Assembly (NCBI GenBank): GCA_977006965.1
Contig: OZ345362.1
Location: forward strand, 310,001 to 374,000
Reading direction: 5' to 3'
DNA from: Phymatolithon calcareum
Taxonomy: Eukaryota; Rhodophyta; Florideophyceae; Hapalidiales
Length of the DNA: 64,000 bases
Position 1 is the stretch's first letter. Every line of letters begins with the position of its first letter. A program made the position numbers and the translations under genes. This document shows positions 44,664 to 55,889 of this stretch, piece after piece. Under the pieces are notes generated by a model. That model saw only the letters and a list, made by a program, of their open reading frames with translations. It searched no databases and was not told where the DNA came from.

Positions 44664-45840
44664 AGTTGGATGGGTGTGTTGGTATGCTGCGGAACTGCTG
44701 AACAGGTCGGCGAAGCGAACAGAGCTTAATATTCTGTCATTCAACAGCAAGTGCGTGCAACTCAGGTGATTAAATGATTATCAAAAATGAAAGCTCTGCA
44801 GTACATGCGAGAGGCTGTCAAGCGTGAAGACCATATATATGGCCCAGATGGTGTAGTGTGTATCATTGACACTACAGATTAATGTGAAGCAGAAAAATCG
44901 TGTTCAATGTTGGCACAAGGATTAAAATTTATCTTACAGCAGATGCGTCATATTCTTCCTGTCTGGAGACGAATTGCATCCACTTCAAGCGAAATGGATA
45001 ATCCAGCAGAGTGAAGAAATCTGCCAGACATTTGTGGAATCTTTACAATTCTCAGTCAATTAAAGTGACTTGAATGGATTGAGAGCTTTTCAAGTGCAAA
45101 TACATTAATGTAGCCAAGTTGGTGGGGCGCGCTTCATCTATGGCACGCACGTGCAAGATAGTAAATGTGTTCAGTGTTTGCAGTGAGACGAGAAACAAAG
45201 TTTTCAAACATCCCAAGGATTAGGCCACTAGAAAAGACAGCGATGAGAACGTCGAAAAATAATTTTGCTATGGAAACTGATCTATTGGTGCAGAACAGGG
45301 CAGTATTTCTATGAGTGCAGTACAGTTCAGTTTTTCTATCGTAGAAAATGGGGATCAAGTAAATCAATGCCAGTGAGCTTAAACGAGCTTACACCGGCCG
45401 GACATAACAGGCAGTGAGCCGGTCTCAGGTTTTCACTCCTGGCACTTTCCAACTGCCGTGTACTCCAAAATTAGAAATTGGTGTCTCCGTGTCTGTACTG
45501 TGACTGTCCTTGTCGATGGACTAGCGCGAACGGTGTATATTGCGTTGTCGAACTCGATATACTTCTCAAAGCTGTACAGTTTTGAAAATAATCGAACTAA
45601 TTTTCAGAATACAAATGGTTAAAGAGTGATTAGAAAATGAAGCTCTTGGATTCAGCAGGAGAAGCTACTACTCGGAGATATAGAACGAGTGCCATTTTTA
45701 ATAAATCCTCTCCAAGAAGTATAAAAGAACCAAACTTCTACGAGAAGCCTTCAACCAGTGCGCCTATTCCATTTGGCTAACCGTCTCCCATTCTGTCGCT
45801 GTTTGGCGCGCCAATTGTCTCACTATCCAGCAATGGCCAA
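44664..45840. other. Upstream region of the recombinase gene
   Basis: No recognised gene. A minus frame at 45367-45134 (77 codons) has no motif. Confidence 0.4.
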
Positions 45841-46515
45841 ACTCAACCAATCTTTACTATCAATCTGTTCGTAGAAGGACTCAGGTTGTTTCAACTAGAG
45901 CGCAAAGTAAGGCAGTCACCGATGGATGACTCAAGAGGTTCAAACCTCCGAAGTGATAACGCAATTGGCGTTCGCGATGTACAGCACTCTCCCTCTATTT
46001 TCCGGGTATCAGATTTGAAGTCATACGGAGCCAATCGCAAAATGGCAGTCCAATGGTGGAATAGTCTGTGCTTCTATCTGTATCAACTGAGCTCCCCTGA
46101 GAGCAAAGCTCTCTTCATCCAATCGAGATGTACAATCGGATTTTCCCAAAGTAGGACTCCTATCAAACCGCTTACATGACGTGGGAAAAAGCGGTGTGTG
46201 TGGGTGGAGTATTTGCAGTCATTTGTAGTGGAAGAATTTGAGAGACTGAACTCTGCCCGTGTCCAGTCAAGGAAGAATCTTTCGTTTGTGTCCACGGACC
46301 TTGATGAGCGTACCAAGCGCCCAATCATCTCGCATGTGACAGATTCTTGGATTCAATATTTCATTAACCAGACTAGTAATGTTATACGTAAGCAATTCGG
46401 TTCACAGAAACGCTGCATGGCACACGATGAATACTCGGAAAAATTAATTGCATGGACATTGATCAATAGTTGCTCTTCCGTAGCTATTGCATCGCCGATG
46501 TTGTCGGCCGGGTGA
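45841..46515 (+). pseudogene. Decayed coding region cut by a MITE
   Basis: The frame to 46179 (SDLKSYGANRKMAVQWWNSL near its middle) and, after a frameshift, 46198-46515 (SFVVEEFERLNSARVQSRKN; IISHVTDSWIQYFINQ) look like one protein. The second frame ends in MLSAG and a stop supplied by the left end of M2 copy 2 at 46506, so the MITE truncated it. No family recognised; a retroelement gag or an element-borne gene are both possible. Confidence 0.4.
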
Positions 46516-47038
46516 TGATAATAAATTATGACCGAAGAAGCTACTTATGATACAATTTACGTTTTCAAATTTGAGCACGAAATAACCTTTGTCAAGTGCG
46601 CGCAGGCCAAGAAGAAAAGCTTATAATTTCAATACTATGAAGACGTTATGATACGTTTATTTGCTACAAAACTTTAATCAGCTCCTCACTTGTCAAGTTC
46701 ATGCACTTGACCTTTTGCTCGAAAACAAACTAATTATTTTGAAACCCAAAGTACAGGCCCGTTCGTCGAGGACGACAAGTAGCTCGAACTGAATTGTTTG
46801 GCTCACTTGTCAAGTTCAAGCACTTGACCTGTTGTTCCAAAATAAACTAATGTTTTTGAAAGCGAAAGTACAGACCCGTTCGTCGAGGACGACAAATAGC
46901 TCGACTTCAAAAAATAGGATTTTTTATCGAATTTCTATGGTGCGGGCAAGTCGGTGCATAAGGAACCAGCTTCTCCTGGACTGCAGCGAGGATATTCTAC
47001 CCAATAAAAGCGCTGCATTAAATTATCATCACCCGGCC
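46506..47038. mobile_element. MITE family M2, copy 2
   Basis: Ends GGCCGGGTGATGATAATAAA and inverted ATTATCATCACCCGGCC. Copy with the best-preserved termini. The insertion ends the coding remnant at 46515. Confidence 0.78.
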
Positions 47039-47046
47039 GAGAAGCG

Positions 47047-47170
47047 GGTTGTCTCCCGGTAGGATCGGTCCGCATATGGGCACTCGGCTCGGATATGAGA
47101 CCTCGGCTTCGCCTCGGTGCATATCCGTGGCCTCGTTCCCATATCCGGAGCTCTCCACCGGGCGACAACC
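47047..47170. repeat. GC-rich palindromic element P, copy 3
   Basis: GGTTGTCTCCCGGTAGGATC to CCGGGCGACAACC with centre GACCTCGGCTTCGCCTCGG, the most symmetrical copy. Starts 8 bases beyond M2 copy 2. Confidence 0.8.
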
Positions 47171-50100
47171 CCTACTTGTCGATCAGTGAAAATAAATTAG
47201 CAACTGATATGATGTTATGGAACTACCATGAGCTCCGTGGCATGGGGGAAAGAAAATCGAGTCTTCGCCACAGCTCAGTCTTACTCGGAGAGTTATTATT
47301 AACATCTACAAGAACCCGCGCGACCCCCAGAAAACGGCAGTAATCTACCACAATTTTGCCTATAAGCAGTTTAACCTACTGCCCAAGATTCGGAAATATC
47401 TGTTTCTTATGCAACCTAAACGAGAAATTCCTTCCTACTAATTTCAAATCGTACAAATAAAAGCGTATTGATCGATTATACATGGATGGAAATGAGTTGG
47501 CTTTCAGAGACCTCTTTCATAACGGAATAATCGTGGTGTTTCAGTTAGTCGTTGTTTCTCGTCTCCATATCCCGGTTAAAGTTCTCATTTTCTTAAAGTG
47601 TGATCAGGAGTCGTGCTTGTCCATTTCTTAATCTGTAGAGCGATTTCATTGAAATCTTCGACGCAAACAAAGCACTAGCTCGTACAAGAAAGTTTATCTT
47701 GCTCACACTTATCCTGCTGGTTCGATAAATTTGCAGATTACTTTTGGACAACGTCTGCTGAGACTTTAATTTTGATTGGATCTCTCGTTCCAACTATGAA
47801 AATAATTTCTTCTTCTTTCCCCTCTCGAGTATTCAGCGACTTTGAGAACTGTTTCCAGCGGTCGTCTCTGGAGAGCTCAATTTAACATAAGCACTTGCCC
47901 CAGTAGAAAAATAGTTAAGTGCTCTTGCGTATCTCTCTTAGTTGCGTCCTATCTCCCGGTAGGTTCTTCTTGATCGCTGTTTTCTCCGCATTTAGATTTT
48001 TCTGCGAGTTATTGGTCACTTACTTTTCCACTGACTGATGTCACTAGTTTTCTCAAGCGACTGGCAAAATGCTGAGATGTACGTACTATTAATTCACAGA
48101 TTAAGGTTCTAAAAATGACGAAGAGAACATCAAAAGAGTCCAATGAATATCACTGTGCAGATAATTCATCCTTCTTGAATGCACGAGAAGATAATTTACT
48201 CGCGGCTTCACCAAGATTGGAACGGATTCGACCTGCAAATGCAGGTCCTATTGCGGTAGCTGGTGTCTAACTACTTCTGCTTTATCATAAACCGCGTTCT
48301 GTATTGCTACCCAATTACACAGTTCCAACACGCTCCTATTTGCAAGATGATTCCGGTGGCGTAAAAGAAGGGGAGGAGATCAAAAATGTGGCGCGGGGTA
48401 CTTGGAGTTCCATTCCCAACTGTGCATTTTTCAAGACAAATGGAGGGTCAAGTGTCGAACGCAGGTGTCAGACTTCATGGGAAGTATATGATTTGGACTA
48501 GTTATTGTACTATTTTACGGGGATCGCGATATTCGACGTTCCTGATTGTTTTCACATTTTCGACAACACTGACCGTTTCGATATGGCATAGTGATCGGAT
48601 ACAATCGATAATCCAACTGTTTTGATTTGGTACGAGTTTTTTCAGTCAAGATGCTGATCCCTGGGAGATTCTCAATACTTTTTCCCTATATTGAATTAAA
48701 GTAGAGATTTCAGAGACAAATCTCGAGAAAATACAATGGCACTTGGCTGCGCCACGAGTCTCAGTGGAGCGTGAAGCACTTCAGGCAAAAGAAAAACGTT
48801 TTTTACGTTGGACGTGGCTATGGGCAACTTTCACGGCGCACATGGTGCATTTTAAGTCTTCACGAAAGTCTCTCAGTGCTTGTAACGTAGCCAAAAAGCT
48901 CCTGACGATGTCCCTCTCGCCGCCTATATATATTAATGAATTATAGAAGTCTGGAGTCAGATGTAAATCCAACGGCAGGTGATATTGGATGCACTTATCG
49001 ATATAAAAATGTGGATTATCTCGTTGTGTTACGCAATCGACGTATTCATTCAGTCCAGCGAATAGAGGCTACCAGTCCAAAAGACAGCGACATTTGTGCT
49101 CCTGCTGAGAATGATCAATGACTCCAGTACCGGAATTCAATAGTAGAAAAAGGAGTCAGCCATACTCCTTTCCAACGTGTTGAGATTTATGTTTATACCA
49201 CAAATGCTAAACTTTGACGGTCGATCACTAATTGACACAGCGCTCTGGGGGGCTTTCAATAGTGTCCTCGATTTCTCAATCCACGTTTTTAATACTGGCA
49301 AACCACTTTATGGCTGAAAGAGCCATGGAAGTGTGCCAAATGCTGTTTTATGGAACCTTTACAGTTTTCAGTATATTGGAATGAATTTATAAGATTGAGA
49401 GGATTTCAAATGCAAGCATAGTGATGTATCGCAATCGTCGGTTCGTGCTTCATCACTGGTAGTGATTTTAAGGATGGGATTTTCGATCAATGGTCTCACA
49501 GGGATTAGGAAACGTTTTCAAAGAACTACATGTTCTCAACGAGGAACGCGGAAAACTTTGAATATATCAAATTATTCTGGCCAGAAAATCGATATTTCAG
49601 ACGCTGAGATAAATAAGTAAAAATGAGCCGAGATGTCGACCAGCGCTAGGTTATATTGAATGCAGCTCGCTTAAGAACCTAGTGGATGATCTTCGTGACC
49701 TTTACTGGACATATGTGATATCGTGACTCATCGTGACTTGATGTAACGCGCGCCCTTGGAGTCGACCCACATGAGTTTGCCAGCTGATGGCACGTCTCTA
49801 CTTGAGAATTGCAAAGTTGGAAATTGAACCACAGAAAGTCAGTTTCGAACAAATAGATTAACTCGTTATACGCGAAAGCGATATTGTCCTCCCGTCAAGC
49901 GTCGAAATACATCCAATGTATAACACAGCAATATGAACGTCGTAAATATGTGCTGCCGTGGAGACGCATCTATGAATGCAGTACATTACCGCCATTGGAA
50001 AGACGCAGATCGATCATCCTTCTTGTCTATTGTTTCTATGTGCATGGCTATATCACCAGATCTATAGTATCTCATTCTCTATGGTACTGCTAAATTCGAG

Positions 50101-50290
50101 CTCAAGAGTCAGTCAATACGTTCTTCCATCTCTGATTCCGGATCACATCAAATTGATGTGCTGACAATTTAAAGTTCTATCAGAAAATCATACCTGACGT
50201 ATTGCAGTTCTTGTGAGTGTCGGCCTCTTCTTCTATCGAAATGCTCTACTTCCATACATGGTCGATATCAAATTGCTAGGCTGAATATTA
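47171..50290. other. Long stretch without recognisable genes
   Basis: Only short frames (for example 48304-48501 and 48743-48946) without motifs. A single inverted repeat core (GGAGAGCTCAATTTAAC) lies at 47870-47886. No tRNA or transposon ends seen. Confidence 0.4.
47870..47886 (-). repeat. Isolated inverse copy of the TTAAATCGAGCTCTCC core
   Basis: GGAGAGCTCAATTTAAC, preceded by TCTCT as in the 52.4-kb units. One mismatch to the core. Confidence 0.65.
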
Positions 50291-50472
50291 ATATGCTCAC
50301 TTTGAGCAAAAGAAAAGCGGAGGAGATTTTTGTCGCTCACATCCTCGTTTTCTTTTCTCACTTCGGTCCGAACGTTGAAGGCATCGACGTTCCAGCTCCA
50401 AGCTCATCTAACTGTGAGTCTCTTATTCGTCTCTCTCTGTGTGCACTGCATTGGATATCATCCTATTTCATC

Positions 50473-50667
50473 ATGTCGACATCTCCAACGTCGACAACAC
50501 CTTCCGCTGGTCCCGTGCTCTCCAAAGCTGAAGAGAACCTCAATGAACGCGTCAATGCACCAAATCTACCGTTCATCGATACAGCCAAATTTGTCGGGGA
50601 ATTTTCAGTCCCAGTCGACGCAGTGCACCCAAACGCGACCGTATCGCACCTCCAAAAAAGTGTATGA
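50473..50667 (+). CDS. Hypothetical 64-codon fragment
   Basis: ATG at 50473 begins a Ser/Thr-rich leader, then NLPFIDTAKFVGEF. A good donor-like GTGAGT lies at 50415, upstream. The end shifts into another frame that continues LVFNLQGFLR. The layout is faintly like the start of prefoldin subunit 3, but too weak to call. Possibly a broken host gene. Confidence 0.2.
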   Translation: MSTSPTSTTPSAGPVLSKAEENLNERVNAPNLPFIDTAKFVGEFSVPVDAVHPNATVSHLQKSV

Positions 50668-50704
50668 TCTCGTTTTTAATCTGCAAGGATTCCTCCGGTA
50701 ATAT

Positions 50705-52220
50705 CTTAAAGTAATATTCTGGACTTTGAATTTAGTTTCAAACATCTGGACATTTTTTTCTTCTCGTCTACTATAAAGCAATAAGTCTTGCTCAAATATG
50801 TTTTTAAGAGACATTTACGTTCTAATTTCTTTCTTTTCGATGGCTACTTTCTAGATCTGCCTCTATGATGTCCGCCTTCGTAGCGTGCTCTCCACCTGCG
50901 AAGAAAGGCAATTTTGAAATTCATGAATGCAGTAGACAATGATGGCGATGCTTAAATGGTATTAGTACGCTTTTTTCGGTTGAAGTACTGCCGTGCCCTC
51001 GTTCCTATATTTGCTTTCACCTCTGATCAGCTTCAGTAGCTCTCATTCTCTCTGCTCCTTTACAGATGCCGTTTCTGTTTCACACAAATATGCCAATGCT
51101 CGTGTCTTTGTCATTCTGAAGATCAGCGGACAATGCAAAGTGTACTTCCATTGCGGAATATTGGTCGACGAATTCGTCGCTTGCAATAGTAATCTTGACC
51201 AGTTTATTACAATTGTGTTTTAGAAACCAAGGCCAAAAAACAAAAAACAATTATTAGTCGCCTAACCCTCTTCTGATATTCCGTGCAACTATTATGATCT
51301 TACGTATAAGATCTCAAGCTTTTTGTTGACACTTTATTCATAGTGTACTTCGCTTTCTTTACATTTTAGATGTCCTTCTTTAAGATTTCATAGCTCTTCT
51401 CCGAGTCAAAGTATTCGCACATCACGAAGTAGAAAACAAGTCAAACTAGGTCGGACAATCAGAACACATTGCAGTCAAGATTTTCAAAGAGCCGGATGAA
51501 AGGTTGTGGGCTTCTTTCCCATGCCAAACAATGTCCATTTCCCCAATTTTCGGCAACGACTATGATTTAGTCCAAGATTGGTATGTTTCTCGAAAACCGG
51601 CAGGTTCAATTACTGTACGCGTTGCTGTTGAAGGTTTACTCTGGAGAGTGTGATTTAACGGAGGCACTTTCGCCACAACGTGACTCTATGATATGTTTCC
51701 CCACGGCTACAATCGAATACGGACTGGGATTGATTTCCGTCGCTCTGAAGGACTCTTTTTCTGTTCACTTCCTCGTCTATGCAGACAGCAAAAATAGGTA
51801 CATTGATTAAGCCCGGTAAACCTCAGAGATCTTGTTCTAACTTTTATTGCACACTATCAACGAACTCCGCGGTCCTTACTTTTGACTCCATAAATGTCAA
51901 TATTTCTGCGACAGAAGAGCGGCAAAAATCACTGTCAACGCGGCTGAGTGCGCTGTCCATTGCGATACGTTGGAGATCAGCGACCATCAAGGTCAGACGG
52001 GGTGTTTGAAATGCGTCGCCATGCGTCATCCACGGCCGTGGAAGTGGTAAGGCGGAAGATGCAGCTCGGAGAGGGCGGCCTTGAGGCATGTCCCGCTGAG
52101 GGCGTGACCAGCGCTATATTTGGGTACCATGCAGACCGGACTTTTAGTCGAGACAGGCCTTGTCCAGTAGGCCCGGGAAGCCCGAACGGGACTGTCATTT
52201 GGTGCACAATTAATTTTTTT
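50705..52220. other. Unassigned DNA
   Basis: Frames at 50993-51223, 51583-51810 and 51948-52235 (75-95 codons) have no recognised motif; 51990-52200 is GC-rich and open on both strands. Confidence 0.35.
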
Positions 52221-52224
52221 AATT

Positions 52225-52545
52225 TCGGAGCTTGACTCCGAAGAGTTCGATTTAAATTATTAGCTTGGACCATTAAATTATGACTTGGAGACTATGGTTT
52301 GATGGAGCAAAAACTTTGTTACATTTTTCCTCCGCCGGGGTACTTGATTTTTTCAAATTGTTCACGATCACCGATTTCTGGAGAGCTCGATTTAAGCGAA
52401 ACACCAACCTCGATCAATAAATTTATCATATGTCTCTGGAGAGCTCGATTTAACCGTGCCAGCGCCCTCGAGCAATAAATTATCATATGTTTCTGGAGAG
52501 CTCGATTTAACCGATTGAATAGCCTTGAAATTTTTTTATCCTGTG
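52225..52545 (-). repeat. Inverse array with the TTAAATCGAGCTCTCC core
   Basis: Cores GGAGAGCTCGATTTAA at 52380, 52439 and 52495 and a diverged one at about 52238. Spacing is about 57-59 bases, half that of the 27-kb units, so only the core and a different spacer are shared. About 150 bases before the ATG of the 743-aa gene. Confidence 0.8.
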
Positions 52546-52700
52546 TCTGGTCATGTGTCTCTCTAGCTTGGAAAGCCCCTAAGCTCAAACGAAGGAATTA
52601 ACCAGCAACTTAGATATTGTTTTCGAAGCATTTCAAATATAACTCAAGCTTGTAAGGCGTGTGAACGTCAAGTTACCGACAGGGTCGTCTGTACAGCGGA

Positions 52701-54932
52701 ATGGCACCTCGATGCAAAGTTGTTCGACAGCATGGTGCGATCGTACCGATGGCGGTTCAAGTCACTCGTGAGTGGCAGGCACGTGTATCCCAAAACATGG
52801 CTTATGAGACAGACCCTGTCCGCCGAAGGTTCAAGGCGCCGCGCGGTTGGAAATGGGGTTGCACATTGAGTCGTCGGGCTCGTCTGCTGAGAGCGGGCGC
52901 CAAGTTGCCGACGCAAGTAGATGCTGACGTTCGCTGGGCGACATCGAAGGCGTGGCGTGATTGGGCCGTAAAGTTTTGGAAACGCATGCACGACCGAAAG
53001 TGGTGCCTCTCCTTGCGACGTTTCGACGCTCGCGTGTTGCTAAGCCTTCCAGCTCCGAACGCTGTCTCACGGAAAAGATCGGGCCCGATGCTTTTTCCGC
53101 CAGGAGAACAGCGCGCAGCACGAAGATGGCGCCATGACAATGGTATGCTTATCCCAGAACATTGCATCGAAGGTGATGTGTTGACCGCACGGGCCGTGCG
53201 TCTCGGCCGCTACCCTCGTGTGCCGGAGGGTTTCGAAGCTATTGAGGTACCATACGCGATGGCCCCCCGCTGTCCCGAAGTGGTACTTCTTTGGGGTCTC
53301 TGGATGGCCGAAGATCCTTACTTGGCGCACGAGGCGCCGTATATGCGCGGTGCCATCAGCAACGCGTTATGGTCAGCATTTCACACTCTGTGGGCGTACA
53401 ATGTGGCTCACGAAATGCTTGCGTCAGCACTCATGTGGGGCAACGAAGGCCGGCTATGGCGCGTTTCTCCGGCGTTGCTCAACGCAATGGAGGAATTGGG
53501 CTTGAAATCTCTCTGTGGCGGTTGCGACAAGTGGGCGAAGATGCTCCAGGCCCTAATCAAGGCCGTTCGAAGCGTCCGCTGGACCAAAGTAGACCCGCGT
53601 TTCGCGACGCGTAAGTTTCGCAATGACGTCGGCGCGCCAGTTTTCCGCTCTGGAGACTTCGTTCCATGGGACGAACGGCGTTGGACGCCAAAGTTACCAT
53701 ATTGCATGGTCGGGCGTGAGCTTGACCCCTTTATTGACGAGCGTTTGCTCGGCGACCTGGCGCAGTACCGAGAATTGTTGACGGGGCGCGGGAAGAAGCA
53801 GGCTGACTGGAATGGGGTTAGCATTGAAGTCATGCAGAACCTTTTGGAACATGAATGGCGTGTCGAATCTCTGCCTGACGAGCCCATAGTCCCTGAAGAG
53901 CAGTACGAAACACCAATCATAGTGATCGACGACGAAGATGAGGTTCTAGCGCCGTTTGAGATTCCACCACTAGCAGCGCAGGGACAGTCCAATCATCGAG
54001 CGCATTCCAGGCACTCTCACTCTGAACACGAAGACAAGATCCAGTCTTTCTCTACCCATTCTGGAGATACAATAACTGCGAAATCTTTGGCCTCGAGAAA
54101 TCGGAAGCGCAGGGCCTTGGAGGCGAGAGAGAAACCTCTGGCGGTCGAGCCAAATGGGCGCACTGAGGCTGAGATTAAGTCGACGTGTCAGTTCCTAGAT
54201 GATCAATACCATGCTCGAATCGCAAAAGGCGGGGTACTTCGCCAGAGCTCAGCTGTCGCGAAACGCCTGCGCGAAGAGATAGGAAAGTCAAGAGCGCCAC
54301 GCACTAAGAAACAAAAGACTGCACGCTTCTCTGAGAACGAGAGCGAGCGTAAAGAAAATGCCTTGCTCAACGTGGAGGTGGAAGCCGCCTTAGAGAGTGC
54401 CGTCGGTGCGGAGCGAAAATCTCCAACGCGTTACGTACCCACATTGACAACGGTGGTGGCTGTGAATGAGTCTCACAGAACAAAATCACAGTCAAACAGC
54501 GCGGCAGAGGAAATTGAGCAGAAACTATTGCCGCCGCCAGTCGACGTCGATCGGCCGGCTAAAACAACGTTGGCTGAGGCTCATCGCGTTCGACGTGTGT
54601 GGCAATGGGCCTTACAGGCCGGCCGAGTTGGAGAGTTCGAGTTGGTGTTGCGCACGGATGACGACGCATTAAGGCGAACAGTGGCAGCATTGATGTCTCC
54701 GATCGGTCAGATGGCGTTCCAGAAAGTCGGTTGGGAATTCGATGACCAAGGAAACTTGGAAAACATGTGGCACAAAGTGACGGTCCTTCTTCGTGATATG
54801 AAGTGCTTGAGCGAAATGGTTGTCTCAAAAACCGATCTTGCGGAGCACGAGAAGGTGCATCTGGCCAAGGAGGCTTACGAGCTCATCTACTTCACGCAGC
54901 ACCGACAATTGCACCACGTGGTGGTAGACTAG
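52701..54932 (+). CDS. 743-aa basic nuclear-type protein, family unknown
   Basis: ATG 52701 (in GGAATGG) to TAG 54930-54932, no breaks; G+C-rich compared with all neighbours. Residues 1-340 form a Trp/Arg-rich globular part. Residues 406-414 read IIVIDDEDE, a classical SUMO-interaction motif. Residues 425-600 are low-complexity and basic, with RKRRALEAREK and PRTKKQKTARFS (533-544), a likely localisation signal that also resembles a stretched H3 RTKQTARKS. Residues 620-743 form a helical domain containing SPIGQMAFQKVGWEFDDQGN, found again at 40.4 kb. No enzyme motif is visible. Its place at the right edge of the gene cluster, after an inverse repeat array, suggests it belongs to the same system; its base composition suggests a different history from the flanks. 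Confidence 0.85.
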   Translation: MAPRCKVVRQHGAIVPMAVQVTREWQARVSQNMAYETDPVRRRFKAPRGWKWGCTLSRRARLLRAGAKLPTQVDADVRWATSKAWRDWAVKFWKRMHDRKWCLSLRRFDARVLLSLPAPNAVSRKRSGPMLFPPGEQRAARRWRHDNGMLIPEHCIEGDVLTARAVRLGRYPRVPEGFEAIEVPYAMAPRCPEVVLLWGLWMAEDPYLAHEAPYMRGAISNALWSAFHTLWAYNVAHEMLASALMWGNEGRLWRVSPALLNAMEELGLKSLCGGCDKWAKMLQALIKAVRSVRWTKVDPRFATRKFRNDVGAPVFRSGDFVPWDERRWTPKLPYCMVGRELDPFIDERLLGDLAQYRELLTGRGKKQADWNGVSIEVMQNLLEHEWRVESLPDEPIVPEEQYETPIIVIDDEDEVLAPFEIPPLAAQGQSNHRAHSRHSHSEHEDKIQSFSTHSGDTITAKSLASRNRKRRALEAREKPLAVEPNGRTEAEIKSTCQFLDDQYHARIAKGGVLRQSSAVAKRLREEIGKSRAPRTKKQKTARFSENESERKENALLNVEVEAALESAVGAERKSPTRYVPTLTTVVAVNESHRTKSQSNSAAEEIEQKLLPPPVDVDRPAKTTLAEAHRVRRVWQWALQAGRVGEFELVLRTDDDALRRTVAALMSPIGQMAFQKVGWEFDDQGNLENMWHKVTVLLRDMKCLSEMVVSKTDLAEHEKVHLAKEAYELIYFTQHRQLHHVVVD

Positions 54933-55246
54933 CCGCGTGTCAGGAGAGAGGCCTTTGAGGATGCAGATGGATATATACATATATATGAAATCGGCCTCAG
55001 GGGTCATTCTGATTTTTTTGCTTGACGAATAAGATATTATGCGCAATGTGCAGGGGACAGCCAGAAGTACGGTGTGTCTTATGCCAGAGAGGTAAGATAG
55101 CGAAAGTGCCAAAAGTTTCCGGGTTGAACTTCTTGAACAAGGGCTAGAGATATTATTCACACATTACGCAATGAGTTGAGACGTGTGACCAGCAGATCTG
55201 GCGCATTACATCCAGGGTGCAACCAAGTAAACAAGGCACTTTGCCG

Positions 55247-55784
55247 CCCGGGTGATGATAGTAAATTATGACCAAAAAAGCTTCCAATGTTACAGTTCAC
55301 ACTTTTCAAATATGAGCAGAGAAAAACCTTTGTCAGGTGCGCGCAGGCAGCGAAGAAAAGTCAAAATATTCAAAACGATGAAGCTCTTATGATACATTAA
55401 CATATTACAAAAGTTTAATCAGCTCTTCACTTCTCAAGGTCATGCACTTGACCTGTTATTCCAAAATAAACTAATTATTTTGAAAGCCAAAGTACCGACC
55501 GGCGCGCCGAGGACAACAAGTAGCTGGACTCTGAAAAATAGGATTTTTAATCGCTTGAATCACTTTTCAAGGTCATGCTCCTGACTGGTTGTTCGAAAAG
55601 GAACTAATTATTTTGAAACAACCGATGGTGACACGCTCATCTAGATCTTGCCTCGGAAAATAGAGTGTTTTATAGAATTTTTTTGATATGAGCGAGTCGG
55701 TGGGTAAGGGACCAGCTTGTCCTGGATTACAGCAAGGATATTCTAGCCAATAAAAGCGCTGTATTAAATTATCATCATTCGGCC
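55247..55784. mobile_element. MITE family M2, copy 3
   Basis: CCCGGGTGATGATAGTAAAT to ATTAAATTATCATCATTCGG. Nearly identical to copy 1 because both lie in the duplicated segment. Confidence 0.75.
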
Positions 55785-55792
55785 GACAAGCA

Positions 55793-55888
55793 GGTTGTCG
55801 CTCTGTAAGATCGGTCCGCATATGGGCATTCGGCTCGGATATGAGACCTTGGCTTCACCTCGGTGCATATCCGTGGCCTCGTGCCCAG
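55793..55888. repeat. Element P, copy 4, right end missing
   Basis: GGTTGTCGCTCTGTAAGATC to about GTGGCCTCGTGCCCA, where similarity stops. The breakpoint marks the end of the 54.5-55.9 / 40.4-42.6 kb duplication or a later deletion. Confidence 0.75.
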
Positions 55889-55889
55889 C

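Noticed and set aside
50473-50667. Prefoldin subunit 3 fragment
   Set aside because: Only a short stretch (PFIDTAKFV and a later Leu-rich part) is reminiscent, and the spacing is wrong.
54600-54932. PUB or similar ubiquitin-related domain at the C-terminus of the 743-aa protein
   Set aside because: A few hydrophobic positions fit, but the conserved Asn/Arg pattern and spacing do not.
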